Positions 1 through 13,106 are shown, numbered from the stretch's first letter. The stretch is DNA of 64,000 nucleotides from Bolinopsis microptera (GCF_026151205.1 NC_087080.1:15693337-15757336), one strand, 5' to 3'. Notes: a model not told the origin generated them from the sequence alone. Numbers and translations are program-made.

Positions 1-358
1 TGTGAACATTTTTTATGAAAATATATTTTTGAAATATTTGAAATTTTATTAATTATTTAATTTATTAATTAAATAATTTATTTTTGAAAAAGTTGTTAAA
101 GGAAAAGTTGTTCTTCTTTGTTTTCTAAACACAATGCTTTAAACTAGAATCTTCTAGGATATTCAGAACGTGACTTATTTGCAGAAAACCAAAGTGGTAA
201 AAAGGTGGTAAAAAAGTGGTAATTGTGGATTTTCCTGAAGTCGAGGATTTTGGGAACTCTCTGGAATGATTCCTGGGACCTGTCCCGACCATATCCCGTT
301 AAAATCGCTTTGTTGCGAATTTTGTCCGACAAAGGCTTAAATTAGGACGGATTTGACT
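1..358 (-). mobile_element. Terminal arm of a preceding long-TIR transposon copy
   Basis: This stretch is near-identical to the right arms at 3193-3551 and 6306-6664 and is the reverse complement of 362-716. It ends in GACGGATTTGACTGTA and abuts the next element head-to-head across the palindrome GTACTAGTAC. The element's body lies left of the window. The short frame at 144-332 belongs to the arm and is not a gene. Confidence 0.8.
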
Positions 359-1132
359 GTACTAGTACAGTCAAATCCGTCTTTTTGTCGGACAAAATTC
401 GCAACAAAGCGATTTTAACGGGATATGGTCGGGACAGGTCCCAGGATTCATTCCAGAGAGTTCCTAAAATCCTCGACTTCAGGAAAATCCACAGTTACCA
501 CTTTTTTACCACCTTTTTACCACTTTGGTTTTCCGCAAATAAGTCACGTTCTGAATATCCTAGAAGATTCTAGTTTAAAGCATTGTGTTAAGAAAACAAA
601 GAAGAACAACTTTTTCTTTAACAACGTTTTCAAAAATAAATTATTTATTTAATTAATTAAATAATTAATAAATTTTAAAATATTTCAAAAATACATTTTC
701 ATGAAAAATGTTCACAATTACATTCCACGAATATTGAACTAATTTCTATGAAAATTTTGAAAATTTTCACTAACAATATTTTGAACTTGTAAAATTTACG
801 AAATTTGAGAAGAAAAACCACTATTTACCACTTTTTACCACATTGAATCTCCGCTAAAAAAACGACTTCTGAATATCGTAGAAGGTTCTAGATTGAACCA
901 ATGTGTTCAAAATATAAAGAGAACAAAGTTTTATCTGACAACCTTTGGATTAGATAATTAATTAATTAGTTAATTCGATTATTAAACAAATATCCAAAAA
1001 TTATAAAAATTATTTTTGATCAAAATATTTTAAAATTACATATCACGAATAATTAACAAATTTCCATTAAATTAATCGGGAAATCGAAGTAGTACTTTAT
1101 ATAACCATATATATACTAGATAACAGTCTAAC

Positions 1133-1330
1133 TTATGAGTCCTCAGCTGGCACATTGCTGCAATTGTCCTGACATTTGAGGCAGGTTGATCCACAATGTA
1201 TTCCTGCTTTTCTGCATGAACAAGCATTGCCACAACCTGACTTTAAACATTTGCAACTGATTTTTTGAATGAGCTTTTTCGGAGCTGTACTCATAAGAGT
1301 GGTCACTGGTACATGTGTCCCATTGTTCAT
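1133..1330 (-). pseudogene. CXC (tesmin/TSO1-like) cysteine-cluster fragment in transposon
   Basis: The frame encodes about 65 residues with dense cysteines: CKCLKSGCGNACSCRKAG, then C-G-STCLKCQ, then DNCSN. The C-X-C...C-X4-C-X-C spacing resembles CXC/CRC DNA- or zinc-binding modules, which also occur at the C-terminus of some transposon proteins. There is no long upstream frame, so it looks like the surviving 3' end of a transposon gene. An identical copy lies at 4246-4443. Confidence 0.5.
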
Positions 1331-1920
1331 CTTCCATCCCAGCTTATCGGATCTAGGTCATTCTCATCCCACACCTGCTGCTGATGGTAAACACGATAAG
1401 AATGTTGGCGGGAGCTGTTCGCACTTGATGTCTGCTGTTGAAGATTGCGACTTCTGTTCAAGAACTGAAAGTCTTGCTTCATCTAGTGATCTCGATTTTT
1501 ATGAAATCAGCTATTCTTAACCAATACAATGTTTTAATTTACCAGGCAAATGAGGAGTTAGTTTCGGTGAATAGCTTTAAGAGGGCGAATGATCGACAAT
1601 GTAAATTTGCATGGAATGAAATATGGAAAGGGTTGCTGTCCTCAGGTACTATTTAAACTATTTATCTTTTAAGTAAGTGCACTAACTTTTAAACTATGCC
1701 CAGCAAATTTGAAACGGATACGTACAGTCCTATTCTTTATCCTGACGCCTCTCATACCTTGTATAAATAAAGAAATCAACGCACCACAGGTTGGATCAAC
1801 AACCCCTGGTCACTGAACGAAATTAAACGGCAGTACAACGGCATGACTGATTCAGCTCTGAGTGACGTCTTGTGTGTATTATTGCAGACAGTGACCATAG
1901 ACCAGTTCCAAAGATTCATA

Positions 1921-1991
1921 TCTAGCCTAGCGGTTAGAGCATCCGCCTTCTGCGCAGAGGTTCAGGGTTCGAATCCCAGTGTCACCTAGTC
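1921..1991 (+). ncRNA. tRNA-like block (degenerate, Arg-UCU-like) in transposon
   Basis: An A-box-like TAGCCTAGCGGTTAGAGCA and a B-box GGTTCGAATCC are correctly spaced. The anticodon arm has one mismatch and a loop reading CTTCTGC (anticodon TCT). The acceptor stem does not pair: 5' TCATATC faces 3' TGTCACC. This is therefore best read as a tRNA-derived SINE head or tRNA pseudogene with possible pol III promoter elements. An identical copy lies at 5034-5104. Confidence 0.6.
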
Positions 1992-3551
1992 TAGGGAGTA
2001 GCTAAGGATCCATTGGATCTAAGGGATCTCAACGGTCGACTCAACCGAATGATAGGAAACTTAATTGAGGTTTAAATGAGGCGGGGCACCTGTTAAAAGT
2101 TCAAGCAACTAGGATACCCCTTCAGTGCATACTGTAAACATAGTGCTGTTAACTATTATATCGGCCAATGAAGAGGAGTTCGTTGTAACTGAGACAGGAC
2201 CATCTTTAGTCCGCGAACACAGTTTAAACAAATGTCCATTCTGTAACGTAGAGATCGCACTAAATGATAAATCCTCAAACCGGATTACAGACAGGGTAAA
2301 TTATTGTGCGGGGGAGGGGGGAGGTGGTATAGTACACATACGTTAGGCTCTTACTAAGTTCCTAATTCGCTCGCCCAAAAATTTCTCGTGACTTTCTCCG
2401 TAGCTTAGTGCACTAGATTCCCACTATCGGAATCGTTCTGAATAGCCGATCCTTACCAACTCCGTGGATCCGACTGGTGGTGTCTGATCCAGTGAAAGCG
2501 TGGCACAGAAATCGTGCAGAAAGCCCAATTACGGTATCCTAGCACCCTGTCACGTGATAAGCAATTAGGTAATCATTGATAACCCAATCAATTTCGCTAA
2601 CGAGATAAACAAATTGCTTGATAACTTCGTCATTTTCAATCCGTTTCGCACATCGTTTTGCAGATGTTTTGATTTGCAGAGAGGCAGTTCTGTGGTCTAA
2701 TCCAGTTGATGTTTCTGTAAGTCGAGAGATATGATGTGTAAATATTTATAAATAAGCTATAATAGTATCGTACAAATTTTGATATTTTACCGTTTATTCC
2801 ATTTATCTGAATTTTTTAAATCTGTTATCTAATCTATGTGACGGTGTATGTTCTGTTATTCAAGTAAATTCATTTTACGTCACGGCAAATATTTTTGATA
2901 AAAAGTATATTTTGAAATTTTTAAAAATTTAATTATTATTTAATTAATAAATCAATTAATTATCTAATCCAAAGGTTGTCAGATAAAAAGTTGTTCTCTT
3001 TTATATTTTGAACACATTGGTTCAATCTAGAACCTTCGACGACATTCAGAAGTCGTTTTATTAGCGGAGATTCAATGTGGTAAAAAGTGATAAATAGTGG
3101 TTATTCTTTACGAATTTCGAAAATTTTACAAGTCCAAAATATTGAAAGTGAAAATTTTTATAAAAATTAGTTCATTGCACGTGGAATGTAATTGTGAACA
3201 TTTTTTATGAAAATATATTTTTGAAATATTTGAAATTTTATTAATTATTTAATTTATTAATTAAATAATTTATTTTTGAAAAAGTTGTTAAAGGAAAAGT
3301 TGTTCTTCTTTGTTTTCTAAACACAATGCTTTAAACTAGAATCTTCTAGGATATTCAGAACGTGACTTATTTGCAGAAAACCAAAGTGGTAAAAAGGTGG
3401 TAAAAAAGTGGTAATTGTGGATTTTCCTGAAGTCGAGGATTTTGGGAACTCTCTGGAATGATTCCTGGGACCTGTCCCGACCATATCCCGTTAAAATCGC
3501 TTTGTTGCGAATTTTGTCCGACAAAGGCTTAAATTAGGACGGATTTGACTG

Positions 3552-4140
3552 TACTAACAGGATTCATGATACTCTTGTCTCACACTCTAATTAGATCAGG
3601 ATACCATCTGTTTACTGTAGAATGTGTTAATATTAGAGACTGATAGTGATGCAATGACTCAGGCACTGGAATCTGAAGCGAAACTTGAAGTCAGCAGACA
3701 ATACAATAGGTCGTGTCATGACCAGGTGCGGTCTGCATTGTTGTTCAAACTGTACCTTGAAATGTACAGATCTACTGTCCAGTGATCACCCGATCTACTG
3801 ATCTACACTCCACGTCTCCACAGACAATCTGATCAATACAGATGTCCCACCAGAGTGCAACTACATGATTTAAAGCTCTATAGCGCGGGTAAACGAAGAG
3901 TTGCTTTAGCGCATATAAGAGAAGAATAAGAAAACTCTGACGTTAACTAGTGAAGACAAGGCCTTGCCGCATGTTGACATGAATGGACAATCAGAACAAT
4001 TGACCGCTAATACACAGTTTTTGGGCAGACTTTTAACCTTTCTTATTTGAAATAATTGGCCCAACAACCAAGGCATCAAGTCTTGGAATTTAGTTTTTCG
4101 CATATAATTTTTGAAAATCAACACGATGAAAACCCAAATT
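3552..4140. repeat. Flanking segment of the 3.1 kb tandem unit, copy 1
   Basis: This segment begins TACTAACAGGATTCATGATAC directly after the transposon arm and recurs at 6665-7237 with small indels, for example around 3790-3830 versus 6905-6925. The transposon together with this flank was duplicated as a unit at an offset of 3113 bp. The flank has diverged more than the element interior. No gene is seen. Confidence 0.75.
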
Positions 4141-4245
4141 GTGTGACAAATTTATAAAATTTCATATACGAATAACAAATTTTTAATTAAATTGGAATGA
4201 AGTAGTACTTTATATAACCATATATATACTAGATAACAGTCTAAC

Positions 4246-4443
4246 TTATGAGTCCTCAGCTGGCACATTGCTGCAATTGTCCTGACATTTGAGGCAGGTT
4301 GATCCACAATGTATTCCTGCTTTTCTGCATGAACAAGCATTGCCACAACCTGACTTTAAACATTTGCAACTGATTTTTTGAATGAGCTTTTTCGGAGCTG
4401 TACTCATAAGAGTGGTCACTGGTACATGTGTCCCATTGTTCAT
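4246..4443 (-). pseudogene. CXC-type cysteine-cluster fragment, second copy
   Basis: This is identical in translation to 1133-1330, the same transposon gene remnant duplicated with the 3113-bp unit. It has no long upstream coding frame. Confidence 0.5.
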
Positions 4444-5033
4444 CTTCCATCCCAGCTTATCGGATCTAGGTCATTCTCATCCCACACCTGCTGCTGATGG
4501 TAAACACGATAAGAATGTTGGCGGGAGCTGTTCGCACTTGATGTCTGCTGTTGAAGATTGCGACTTCTGTTCAAGAACTGAAAGTCTTGCTTCATCTAGT
4601 GATCTCGATTTTTATGAAATCAGCTATTCTTAACCAATACAATGTTTTAATTTACCAGGCAAATGAGGAGTTAGTTTCGGTGAATAGCTTTAAGAGGGCG
4701 AATGATCGACAATGTAAATTTGCATGGAATGAAATATGGAAAGGGTTGCTGTCCTCAGGTACTATTTAAACTATTTATCTTTTAAGTAAGTGCACTAACT
4801 TTTAAACTATGCCCAGCAAATTTGAAACGGATACGTACAGTCCTATTCTTTATCCTGACGCCTCTCATACCTTGTATAAATAAAGAAATCAACGCACCAC
4901 AGGTTGGATCAACAACCCCTGGTCACTGAACGAAATTAAACGGCAGTACAACGGCATGACTGATTCAGCTCTGAGTGACGTCTTGTGTGTATTATTGCAG
5001 ACAGTGACCATAGACCAGTTCCAAAGATTCATA

Positions 5034-5104
5034 TCTAGCCTAGCGGTTAGAGCATCCGCCTTCTGCGCAGAGGTTCAGGGTTCGAATCCCAGTGTCACCT
5101 AGTC
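5034..5104 (+). ncRNA. tRNA-like block, second copy
   Basis: This is an exact copy of 1921-1991 at +3113 bp, with the same A and B boxes and the same unpaired acceptor stem. It is a repeat component rather than a functional tRNA. Confidence 0.6.
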
Positions 5105-6664
5105 TAGGGAGTAGCTAAGGATCCATTGGATCTAAGGGATCTCAACGGTCGACTCAACCGAATGATAGGAAACTTAATTGAGGTTTAAATGAGGCGGGGC
5201 ACCTGTTAAAAGTTCAAGCAACTAGGATACCCCTTCAGTGCATACTGTAAACATAGTGCTGTTAACTATTATATCGGCCAATGAAGAGGAGTTCGTTGTA
5301 ACTGAGACAGGACCATCTTTAGTCCGCGAACACAGTTTAAACAAATGTCCATTCTGTAACGTAGAGATCGCACTAAATGATAAATCCTCAAACCGGATTA
5401 CAGACAGGGTAAATTATTGTGCGGGGGAGGGGGGAGGTGGTATAGTACACATACGTTAGGCTCTTACTAAGTTCCTAATTCGCTCGCCCAAAAATTTCTC
5501 GTGACTTTCTCCGTAGCTTAGTGCACTAGATTCCCACTATCGGAATCGTTCTGAATAGCCGATCCTTACCAACTCCGTGGATCCGACTGGTGGTGTCTGA
5601 TCCAGTGAAAGCGTGGCACAGAAATCGTGCAGAAAGCCCAATTACGGTATCCTAGCACCCTGTCACGTGATAAGCAATTAGGTAATCATTGATAACCCAA
5701 TCAATTTCGCTAACGAGATAAACAAATTGCTTGATAACTTCGTCATTTTCAATCCGTTTCGCACATCGTTTTGCAGATGTTTTGATTTGCAGAGAGGCAG
5801 TTCTGTGGTCTAATCCAGTTGATGTTTCTGTAAGTCGAGAGATATGATGTGTAAATATTTATAAATAAGCTATAATAGTATCGTACAAATTTTGATATTT
5901 TACCGTTTATTCCATTTATCTGAATTTTTTAAATCTGTTATCTAATCTATGTGACGGTGTATGTTCTGTTATTCAAGTAAATTCATTTTACGTCACGGCA
6001 AATATTTTTGATAAAAAGTATATTTTGAAATTTTTAAAAATTTAATTATTATTTAATTAATAAATCAATTAATTATCTAATCCAAAGGTTGTCAGATAAA
6101 AAGTTGTTCTCTTTTATATTTTGAACACATTGGTTCAATCTAGAACCTTCGACGACATTCAGAAGTCGTTTTATTAGCGGAGATTCAATGTGGTAAAAAG
6201 TGATAAATAGTGGTTATTCTTTACGAATTTCGAAAATTTTACAAGTCCAAAATATTGAAAGTGAAAATTTTTATAAAAATTAGTTCATTGCACGTGGAAT
6301 GTAATTGTGAACATTTTTTATGAAAATATATTTTTGAAATATTTGAAATTTTATTAATTATTTAATTTATTAATTAAATAATTTATTTTTGAAAAAGTTG
6401 TTAAAGGAAAAGTTGTTCTTCTTTGTTTTCTAAACACAATGCTTTAAACTAGAATCTTCTAGGATATTCAGAACGTGACTTATTTGCAGAAAACCAAAGT
6501 GGTAAAAAGGTGGTAAAAAAGTGGTAATTGTGGATTTTCCTGAAGTCGAGGATTTTGGGAACTCTCTGGAATGATTCCTGGGACCTGTCCCGACCATATC
6601 CCGTTAAAATCGCTTTGTTGCGAATTTTGTCCGACAAAGGCTTAAATTAGGACGGATTTGACTG

Positions 6665-7237
6665 TACTAACAGGATTCATGATACTCTTGTCTCACACTC
6701 TAATTAGATCAGGATACCATCTGTTTACTGTAGAATGTGTTAATATTAGAGACTGATAGTGATGCAATGACTCAGGCACTGGAATCTGAAGCGAAACTTG
6801 AAGTCAGCAGACAATACAATAGGTCGTGTCATGACCAGGTGCGGTCTGCATTGTTGTTCAAACTGTACCTTGAAATGTACAGATCTACTGTCCAGTGATC
6901 ACCCGATCTACTGTCCACACTCCGCAGACAATCTGATCAATACAGATGTCCCACCAGAGTGCAACTACATGATCTAAAGCTCTATAGCGCGGGTAAACGA
7001 AGAGTTGCTTTAGCGCATGAGAAGAATAAGAAAACTCTGACGTTAACTAGTGAGACAAGGCCTTGCCGCATGTTGACATGAATGGACAATCAGGACAATT
7101 GACCGCTAATACACAGTTTTTGGGCAGACTTTTAACCTTTCTTATTTGAAATAATTGGCCCAACAACCAAGGCATCGAGTCTTGGAATTTAGTTTTTCGC
7201 ATATAATTTTTGAAAATCAACACGATGAAAACCCAAA
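6665..7237. repeat. Flanking segment of the 3.1 kb tandem unit, copy 2
   Basis: This is the second copy of 3552-4140. The match ends near 7237 (after ACGATGAAAACCCAAATTG), which marks the right limit of the duplicated block. Confidence 0.7.
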
Positions 7238-8840
7238 TTGGCTGACATTAAGTTATGAAAATATTTCATCTAGATCCAGACTTGTTAAGTAGTTAAGATT
7301 CTGATAAAGCTTAAGTAAAAACTAAGGAAAGTAGTACTAGTAACAATTCCTGGGAATCTGAGCAACGCACTTATAAAGTTTTACCTTGTATTACTAATTA
7401 CATGTAATAATTACATGTACTAATTACATGTACTAATAGTAATTACATATTACTAATTACATATTACTAATTACATGAACTCAATGCCAGTATTATTATA
7501 CTAATCACTTTATAGTTGGGTTAGTACGTTAGACGTCGCAAAGGTGTTTAAAATATATTTCACCGTTGCTGAAAGTGTCGGGAAACCGCTGCGATAAGCT
7601 TTGTAGATAAGTATAATATGAAATATTAGTATTGTAAACGAGTTAATGAATAAGCTAACTCGAAAATAACAACAATGATAAGCGACATTTAAGACATAAA
7701 GTGTTAAAAACTACAAATTATATGACTGATAACTGCTGTTGGTACGCCATGAAACTGTGACTGATATTAACAAGACATACCGGTAGTAACACGGTTTTTA
7801 CACTTGATAACCAGAGTGATTACAGCACTTCTCGGGCTTCATTCCCACAGACAAAATGCTTGGTCAAACTCTCGGCTGTAAAAAAAAGAAAAACATCTGC
7901 TTTCCTCTAATTATTACTTGTAGGGTAATTCAGTTGTGGTAGGTTTATAATAGGTGAATATATTAGTACTTCTATTAATTGCAGACTGTGTGAATAAAAA
8001 TATATAACATGTCATTTGTATAACCACGTACTCAGATCTTTGAATCCTTACAATTACGAGACCTCTGTGTGTTTTTAAACATTAATGTAAAGCAATTCCC
8101 TGATAGAGATAACGAACAAAATTGAAGGGTGATGGAACCTGACAGCTTCATCTGCAAAAAGGACTGTTTTGGTAATACATTTACAGTTTTACATTTACAG
8201 TTTTGTAATACATATTCATGATAATTAAGCACCAAAAGGTCTTCAAGAGCGTCACCAAAAGTTCCTTGCACTTGTTGGTCATGGGCACGCGCACAATCTC
8301 GGATTTAATATTCGTTTGCTTTGCGTTTATTTAACAATTGAAACTATTTGTCTTGGAACTGGAAGAAGCAAGCAACATATTAACAATTCGATCCTTTAAT
8401 TAGCACTCACGACAAAAATGATCTCTGAACTTGCTATGCTAGACTTATAGATTACATTAAACTAATGGCTTGCTATAAAATGTAATAGTATATCTTGTTA
8501 TATCAATCTGAACCATCAAAATTTAAAGTAGATCATGGGTTGAAAGTCTAATCGTACCAATTATCTTCCAGTGGTAAAATTTCAGTTTCATTATACAGTA
8601 TACGAGATCTTTAATGGCAACTTGACATAAATAAATTAAATCCATAGGATTCTGAAAACGAAGGGAAGCTTTGAAAATCTAAACTTGGACTGAATACAGT
8701 CAAGTGTGATAAAATGTTAGGACGGGTTCAATCTAGCAAATAAAGAACAGCACACCGGAATTAGTGTGATACAGATAGCATGTGGTACTGACAGTCAAAC
8801 TTTTAAAAAAGATAACGCTCGGGTTTACAGACGTTCAGTG
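7238..8840. other. AT-rich non-genic stretch
   Basis: No convincing exon on either strand. A short degenerate repeat of AATTACATGTACT lies at about 7390-7470. The small frame at 8032-8271 has no recognisable features. Confidence 0.5.
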
Positions 8841-8932
8841 CACAATACCCCACAATACCCCAAAATACCACACAATACCCCACATTACCCCACAATACCC
8901 CACAATACTCCACAATACCCACTGCCCTACCA
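8841..8932 (+). repeat. (CACAATACCC)n minisatellite
   Basis: About nine degenerate 10-bp units of CACAATACCC, with variants such as CAAAATACCA and CACATTACCC. Confidence 0.85.
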
Positions 8933-10320
8933 CACAGTCATATAAAACGTAGCATGTGGATTGTGGCTCACTGGCTCAGTTACCGGAGTGTTCGCAAATG
9001 GACAGTGGACCATGGTATAGTCTTGTTAAATATGCATAGATGCATATGAGAATTAGCAAACCTTTGTAGCCCCGTTGGCCGTTACCCGCTTCAAAAGATA
9101 ACTATGATGGCCTAACAATTAGATTCCTAAACTTGCACCAGGAAATATTGTCGATTGTGCTATATGGAACAATACTTCCCTAATTTAAAACACCTGCAGT
9201 GCTCTTGTTACATTATTAATATTAGTATTACTATTACATAATATATAAATAATATAAGGTAAATTGTCGGTAGCAATCTCGCAACTTCTCGTAACGTCAG
9301 TTGCTATAGCCTATACGTGAGCAGGAAAGATAGCGGCCTCCAAAATAAAACATTCTTCTTTGTAACTTACAAGAATATTTGGTCCCCCCCGCCCGCCTTA
9401 CATCTAAAGTAAACTTAAATACACGACAGGGTGAATGGGAACAAATAAATATTACTGACCAAATATAGAATAATAATATTTTTCAATCATTTCTCAGCCG
9501 AATTTTAGAAGCTATGATTAATTACGCCCGTTGTCACTAGTACTGCAGGTCGTGTGATTGATTTAATATTCATGTACGGGGCCCACACTAGCAAAACCTG
9601 AAAGTATGTCTCAAGATCTGATGCCGGATAAAAAGGCTACATACTGGGTCCTTAATAGCATGGGATAACAGAGTGATTTCAAAAATAGGAAATTTCAAAT
9701 CTATTCGGATACCTTTTTTTAGTTTTTTGACATTTAGAAATACAACCAGCGGTCGGAAATTTCAAAAATTTTAGGAAAATGTTAAATTTTTTGACATTTA
9801 ATCAAAGGTCGGATAAAAGTTGGAGTTGTTGTTATCACTTGTTTCTGAACCAGTAGAATACTGCCAATCTGTCATGACAATTACGTTTTTACAGTCCTAG
9901 TCGATCACATTCCGAATATAAAACAACGATGTTTTGGAAAAAGTGAGAAATAAAATTTACAGTGTGCAGTGGCTACGGAAACCTCAAAATTATTACTTGA
10001 GGTTGAAGTCGGCTGTTATGTTTAAATAGAAATGCAATTAGACATAAATCAGACGTGTTCCTTGGACAAATTTAATTTTTGTATCAAAATTATGGAATTT
10101 GACACAATGAGCAGTCTAAATTGTGACACAAAAGATATTTTTTTCCCACTAGAAAGTTATTTCTTTTCTTGTTTTATTAAAACAGAGAATACCACCCATA
10201 CGGCATACATGAACACACTAGGTAGCATCAAATTTAAACTTCGTATTTTAAAAGTTATTGTGAGACTGGCTGTGAGACAGTATGTGAGTATTCAACTAAG
10301 GTGTGCCATTTCTGATTTCA
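8933..10320. other. Non-genic stretch
   Basis: No supported exon. A poly-C run lies near 9384. A weak internal duplication of AAATTTCAAA/TTTTTTGACATTTA lies at 9680-9810. The frame opening at 10032 appears random until it overlaps the retrotransposon fragment out of frame. Confidence 0.45.
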
Positions 10321-10324
10321 TGAC

Positions 10325-11192
10325 CCTCCTACTACCCACCATCCTTGACCCTTTACACCAAAAGTCGTTAATTGGTACCCTGGTTAATGGATACTCAGGA
10401 GCTCAACAACACACAGAAGATACTACCGACGACTGGGGTCAACAAGAGAACTTCAAATATCCCGATATGGGGAGAAACAGGAAGATATCCCCTTGGAATA
10501 CAACTGAGTAAGCTCTTTTTTGACTTCCACAACAGGCTCGTCGTCCTTGACAGAAAAAACTCACCACAGATAGTTCGCCATGCTTTCGTAGAGCAAAGAA
10601 ACCTAGAGGCTAGAGCTGACCTGGTTCCGAACATCGAGAGCGCTGACCGACGCATTTGACCCAGGAGCAATTAAACGAACAATTGTCTCAACTCGTTCGG
10701 AGTAGACTGAGAAATTAGTTCCAACAAAAATGGGAAAAAGCTCGACTTGAAAACAAAAAGCTTGCATTCTACAACGAAGTCAAAAGCGGCTTTTGATTAG
10801 AACCATACCTATCTCTACCCAATCACAAGAAAACCCGATGTACCACGTGGCTGAGGACAAGCTCCCACAAACTTAATATCGAGACGGGGCGATATGGCTG
10901 GAAAAATTCAAGCATCTTCTACAGAGCTTGCCACTTCTGCTGCAGCTCAGACAGAATCACCATAGACCTCCTGAACGAGCTCCCTTTTAGTGACATCATA
11001 AAAGAAGACGAAGTCTATTTGCTTAAAGAATGTCCTGTCTACAAGAAGATCAGACAAAGAAACAGCACAGACCTTCACAACATGTTCACAAATAGTCAAT
11101 TCAGTAAATTATTTAATGAGGATTACATTCTTGAGACCAGAAATTTTGTTTATAATCTATTTCGTGAAAGATTTCCTAAAAGTAACCTATGA
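10325..11192 (+). pseudogene. Non-LTR retrotransposon ORF2 C-terminal fragment
   Basis: The decayed coding sequence contains NIPIWGETGRYPL, KLAFYNEVKSGF, a stop, then LEPYLSLPNHKKTR. It continues with KLNIETGRYGW, HFCC and EDEVYLLKECPVYKK. The same order occurs in the LINE at 17137-18812 (NIGCWGESGRHPL, KLEFYNQIKHDF, HNLYIERGRY, CTFC, DEIHVLTDC). This is the region after the RT thumb, ending in a CCHC-like knuckle. It has several stops and frame changes, and the RT core is missing. Confidence 0.75.
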
Positions 11193-11321
11193 CTTATTAT
11201 CCATATTCCGTGCACACTTTGAAACCATTTATTTATTTATCTACGATATTATGTTTTTTTGTTTGGTTGAATAACTTTCATTTAACTGATTGGGATCTGA
11301 CACATGTAATTTTGTAATGAT

Positions 11322-11706
11322 CTTTCTAATTTCTAATTTCTAATTTCTAATTTCTAATTTCTAATTTCTAATTTCTAATTTCTAATTTCTAATTTCTAAT
11401 TTCTAATTTCTAATTTCTAATTTCTAATTTCTAATTTCTAATTTCTAATTTCTAATTTCTTATTTCTAATTTCTAATTTCTAATTTCTAATTTCTAATTT
11501 CTAATTTCTAATTTCTAATTTCTAATTTCTAATTTCTAATTTCTAATTTCTAATTTCTAATTTCTAATTTCTAATTTCTAATTTCTAATTTCTAATTTCT
11601 AATTTCTAATTTCTAATTTCTAATTTCTAATTTCTAATTTCTAATTTCTAATTTCTAATTTCTAATTTCTAATTTCTAATTTCTAATTTCTAATTTCTAA
11701 TTCTAA
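11322..11706 (+). repeat. (TAATTTC)n heptamer array at LINE 3' end
   Basis: About 54 nearly perfect 7-bp units with one TTATTTC variant near 11460. It begins about 130 bp after the LINE fragment's last stop. Non-LTR elements often end in a short simple repeat, so this is probably the element's 3' tail, greatly expanded. Confidence 0.85.
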
Positions 11707-13020
11707 TACCTGCCATAATTATAGAGTCTAGCGAACTCTACCCACAGGTTAGTCAGGCAGTGGCTCACACTCTGATGACATCTCTTTTTGGAGATTTTCG
11801 GACTCTCACACTACATAGTTGAGTGTGTACCACAACCTAGCACCCTGCCTAAACGTTCGGAACTCCCGGACCTATATACTATGTGGCAAGCCTGCTCCTT
11901 CTTAACCTCTTTTATTCAATCCATGTGATCACAGTAAACAAAATTTGAATTATTGAAGAAAATTTCAACTTCATTTACATTTACAATTAAATTTACACGT
12001 TAAAAGTTTGACTTTCATAAAAACAATCGAAAGAATTTCACGAAACTTCAATCTTCGAAAGTACTAACATTTTCAAATGAAAAGTTAAATTCAAGAGTTC
12101 AAAAACTAAACAAATATCTTAAATTCAGAAATCTATCACGATAACCATATTAAGCACATAATTTACGTTTGATCCATCGGATAAATAAAATTTTGAGTGG
12201 ACAAATGACCACTTTATGAAAATCCCACCACATTTAGTCCGCTAAATTGACTACAACTTCTCTCACGAATGGCCATATTGTTACAAGAAAAACAAAGATT
12301 ATTGAAAAAGAAATGAAAATAAATCTACTGTCATAAGTGTTAAACTTTAACGAAAGTATCAAAATATGATCGCGATTAAATTAATTGTAAACTGACATAT
12401 AAACTACCCCCAACATGTTCGTCACATAAAAAATAGGTACGTAGCATCGTTTTAAAGGCGGAATTCATTTTTCTTTCCAAGCGAAGCCATTGAAATGGTT
12501 TGAAATTAACCCTCTATTTTAATTTATAGCTTTTAAGCGGTTTTTGGGTTCTAAAACTTGGTAACGGCAGCAATAAAGTCAACATCAAGATATTCTCGCA
12601 CCCATTCATTTTAATTGTGCATTATAATGTATGACTAATTGAGTCTTGATTTTATTTTTCTGTGATTGACTAAATTCAGTTCAACTGAATTGCTGGGCTT
12701 CATACACAGTTAAAAATTATTCTTGTCAGCAATATGCCATTTCATATACTCCTCAACCAAATTATTGCGGTAAATTTCCGAAATCATTCTAAACAAATAG
12801 GCAACATCCGCTCAAAAGCCGTACCCAAGCTTCATTTCTAATCTGCCAGTACATTCTTCACAAGCAATATCTCGGGCATACAAATTTAAATACAGGGGAC
12901 GAAGTAAGTCGTGTCCCTAACCTTTTTCCTGATTAGGCGTCAATCAACAAAACCTAAAACACGTGGTAAACACGTGTAAACACGTGGTAAACACTAAGGT
13001 TGACTAGTGAGGTACTGGGG
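11707..13020. other. K2P 3' flank / 3'UTR region
   Basis: This lies downstream of the K2P stop on the minus strand. No exon is seen. TTTATT at about 12648, the reverse complement of AATAAA, is one of several possible poly(A) signals. A short direct repeat of AAACACGTGGTAAACACG lies at about 12956-12993. Confidence 0.4.
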
Positions 13021-13106
13021 TTAGCTTGCTCGCTCTTCGGCCGCTCCATACGGTTCACCTTTGAACTCTTTTGTTTGTGAGATCATCTCTTGCTCAGGAT
13101 CAGCAT
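13021..13106 (-). CDS. KCNK: K2P exon 11: C-terminal tail and stop
   Basis: The acceptor TTATCTTCGCAG precedes ATGCTGATCC. The first two bases complete a His codon with the last base of exon 10. It encodes ADPEQEMISQTKEFKGEPYG followed by AAEERAS and TAA. The cytosolic tail is short and acidic, with no PDZ ligand or coiled coil. The phase match to exon 10 is the main support. Confidence 0.82.

Larger units (their letters stand above)
361..3552. mobile_element. Full-length long-TIR DNA transposon, copy 1
   Basis: The element is bounded by CAGTCAAATCCGTC at about 363 and its reverse complement ending at about 3550. The inverted arms are about 700 bp (362-1070 and 2850-3551) and conserve blocks such as ACCACTATTTACCAC and TCCGCTAA. 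A TA target dinucleotide is consistent with both ends, which would suit a Tc1/mariner-like element, but the family is inferred from the termini only. No intact transposase is visible. The interior carries a cysteine-rich frame, a tRNA-like block and a short frame at 2125-2346 (with CPFCNVE), so this copy is probably non-autonomous. Confidence 0.75.
4141..6664. mobile_element. 5'-truncated long-TIR transposon, copy 2
   Basis: From about 4206 this copy appears identical to 1093-3551. Its left inverted arm is lost, with only a decayed remnant at about 4141-4200, so it is a one-armed copy. It keeps the cysteine-rich frame (4246-4443), the tRNA-like block and the right arm (6306-6664). Confidence 0.75.

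Noticed and set aside
1921-1991. Functional tRNA gene
   Set aside because: The acceptor stem does not pair and the sequence is duplicated within a transposon, so it is a tRNA-derived block.
10032-10511. 159-codon plus-strand frame
   Set aside because: The first part has no recognisable features and the end overlaps the LINE fragment in the wrong frame.
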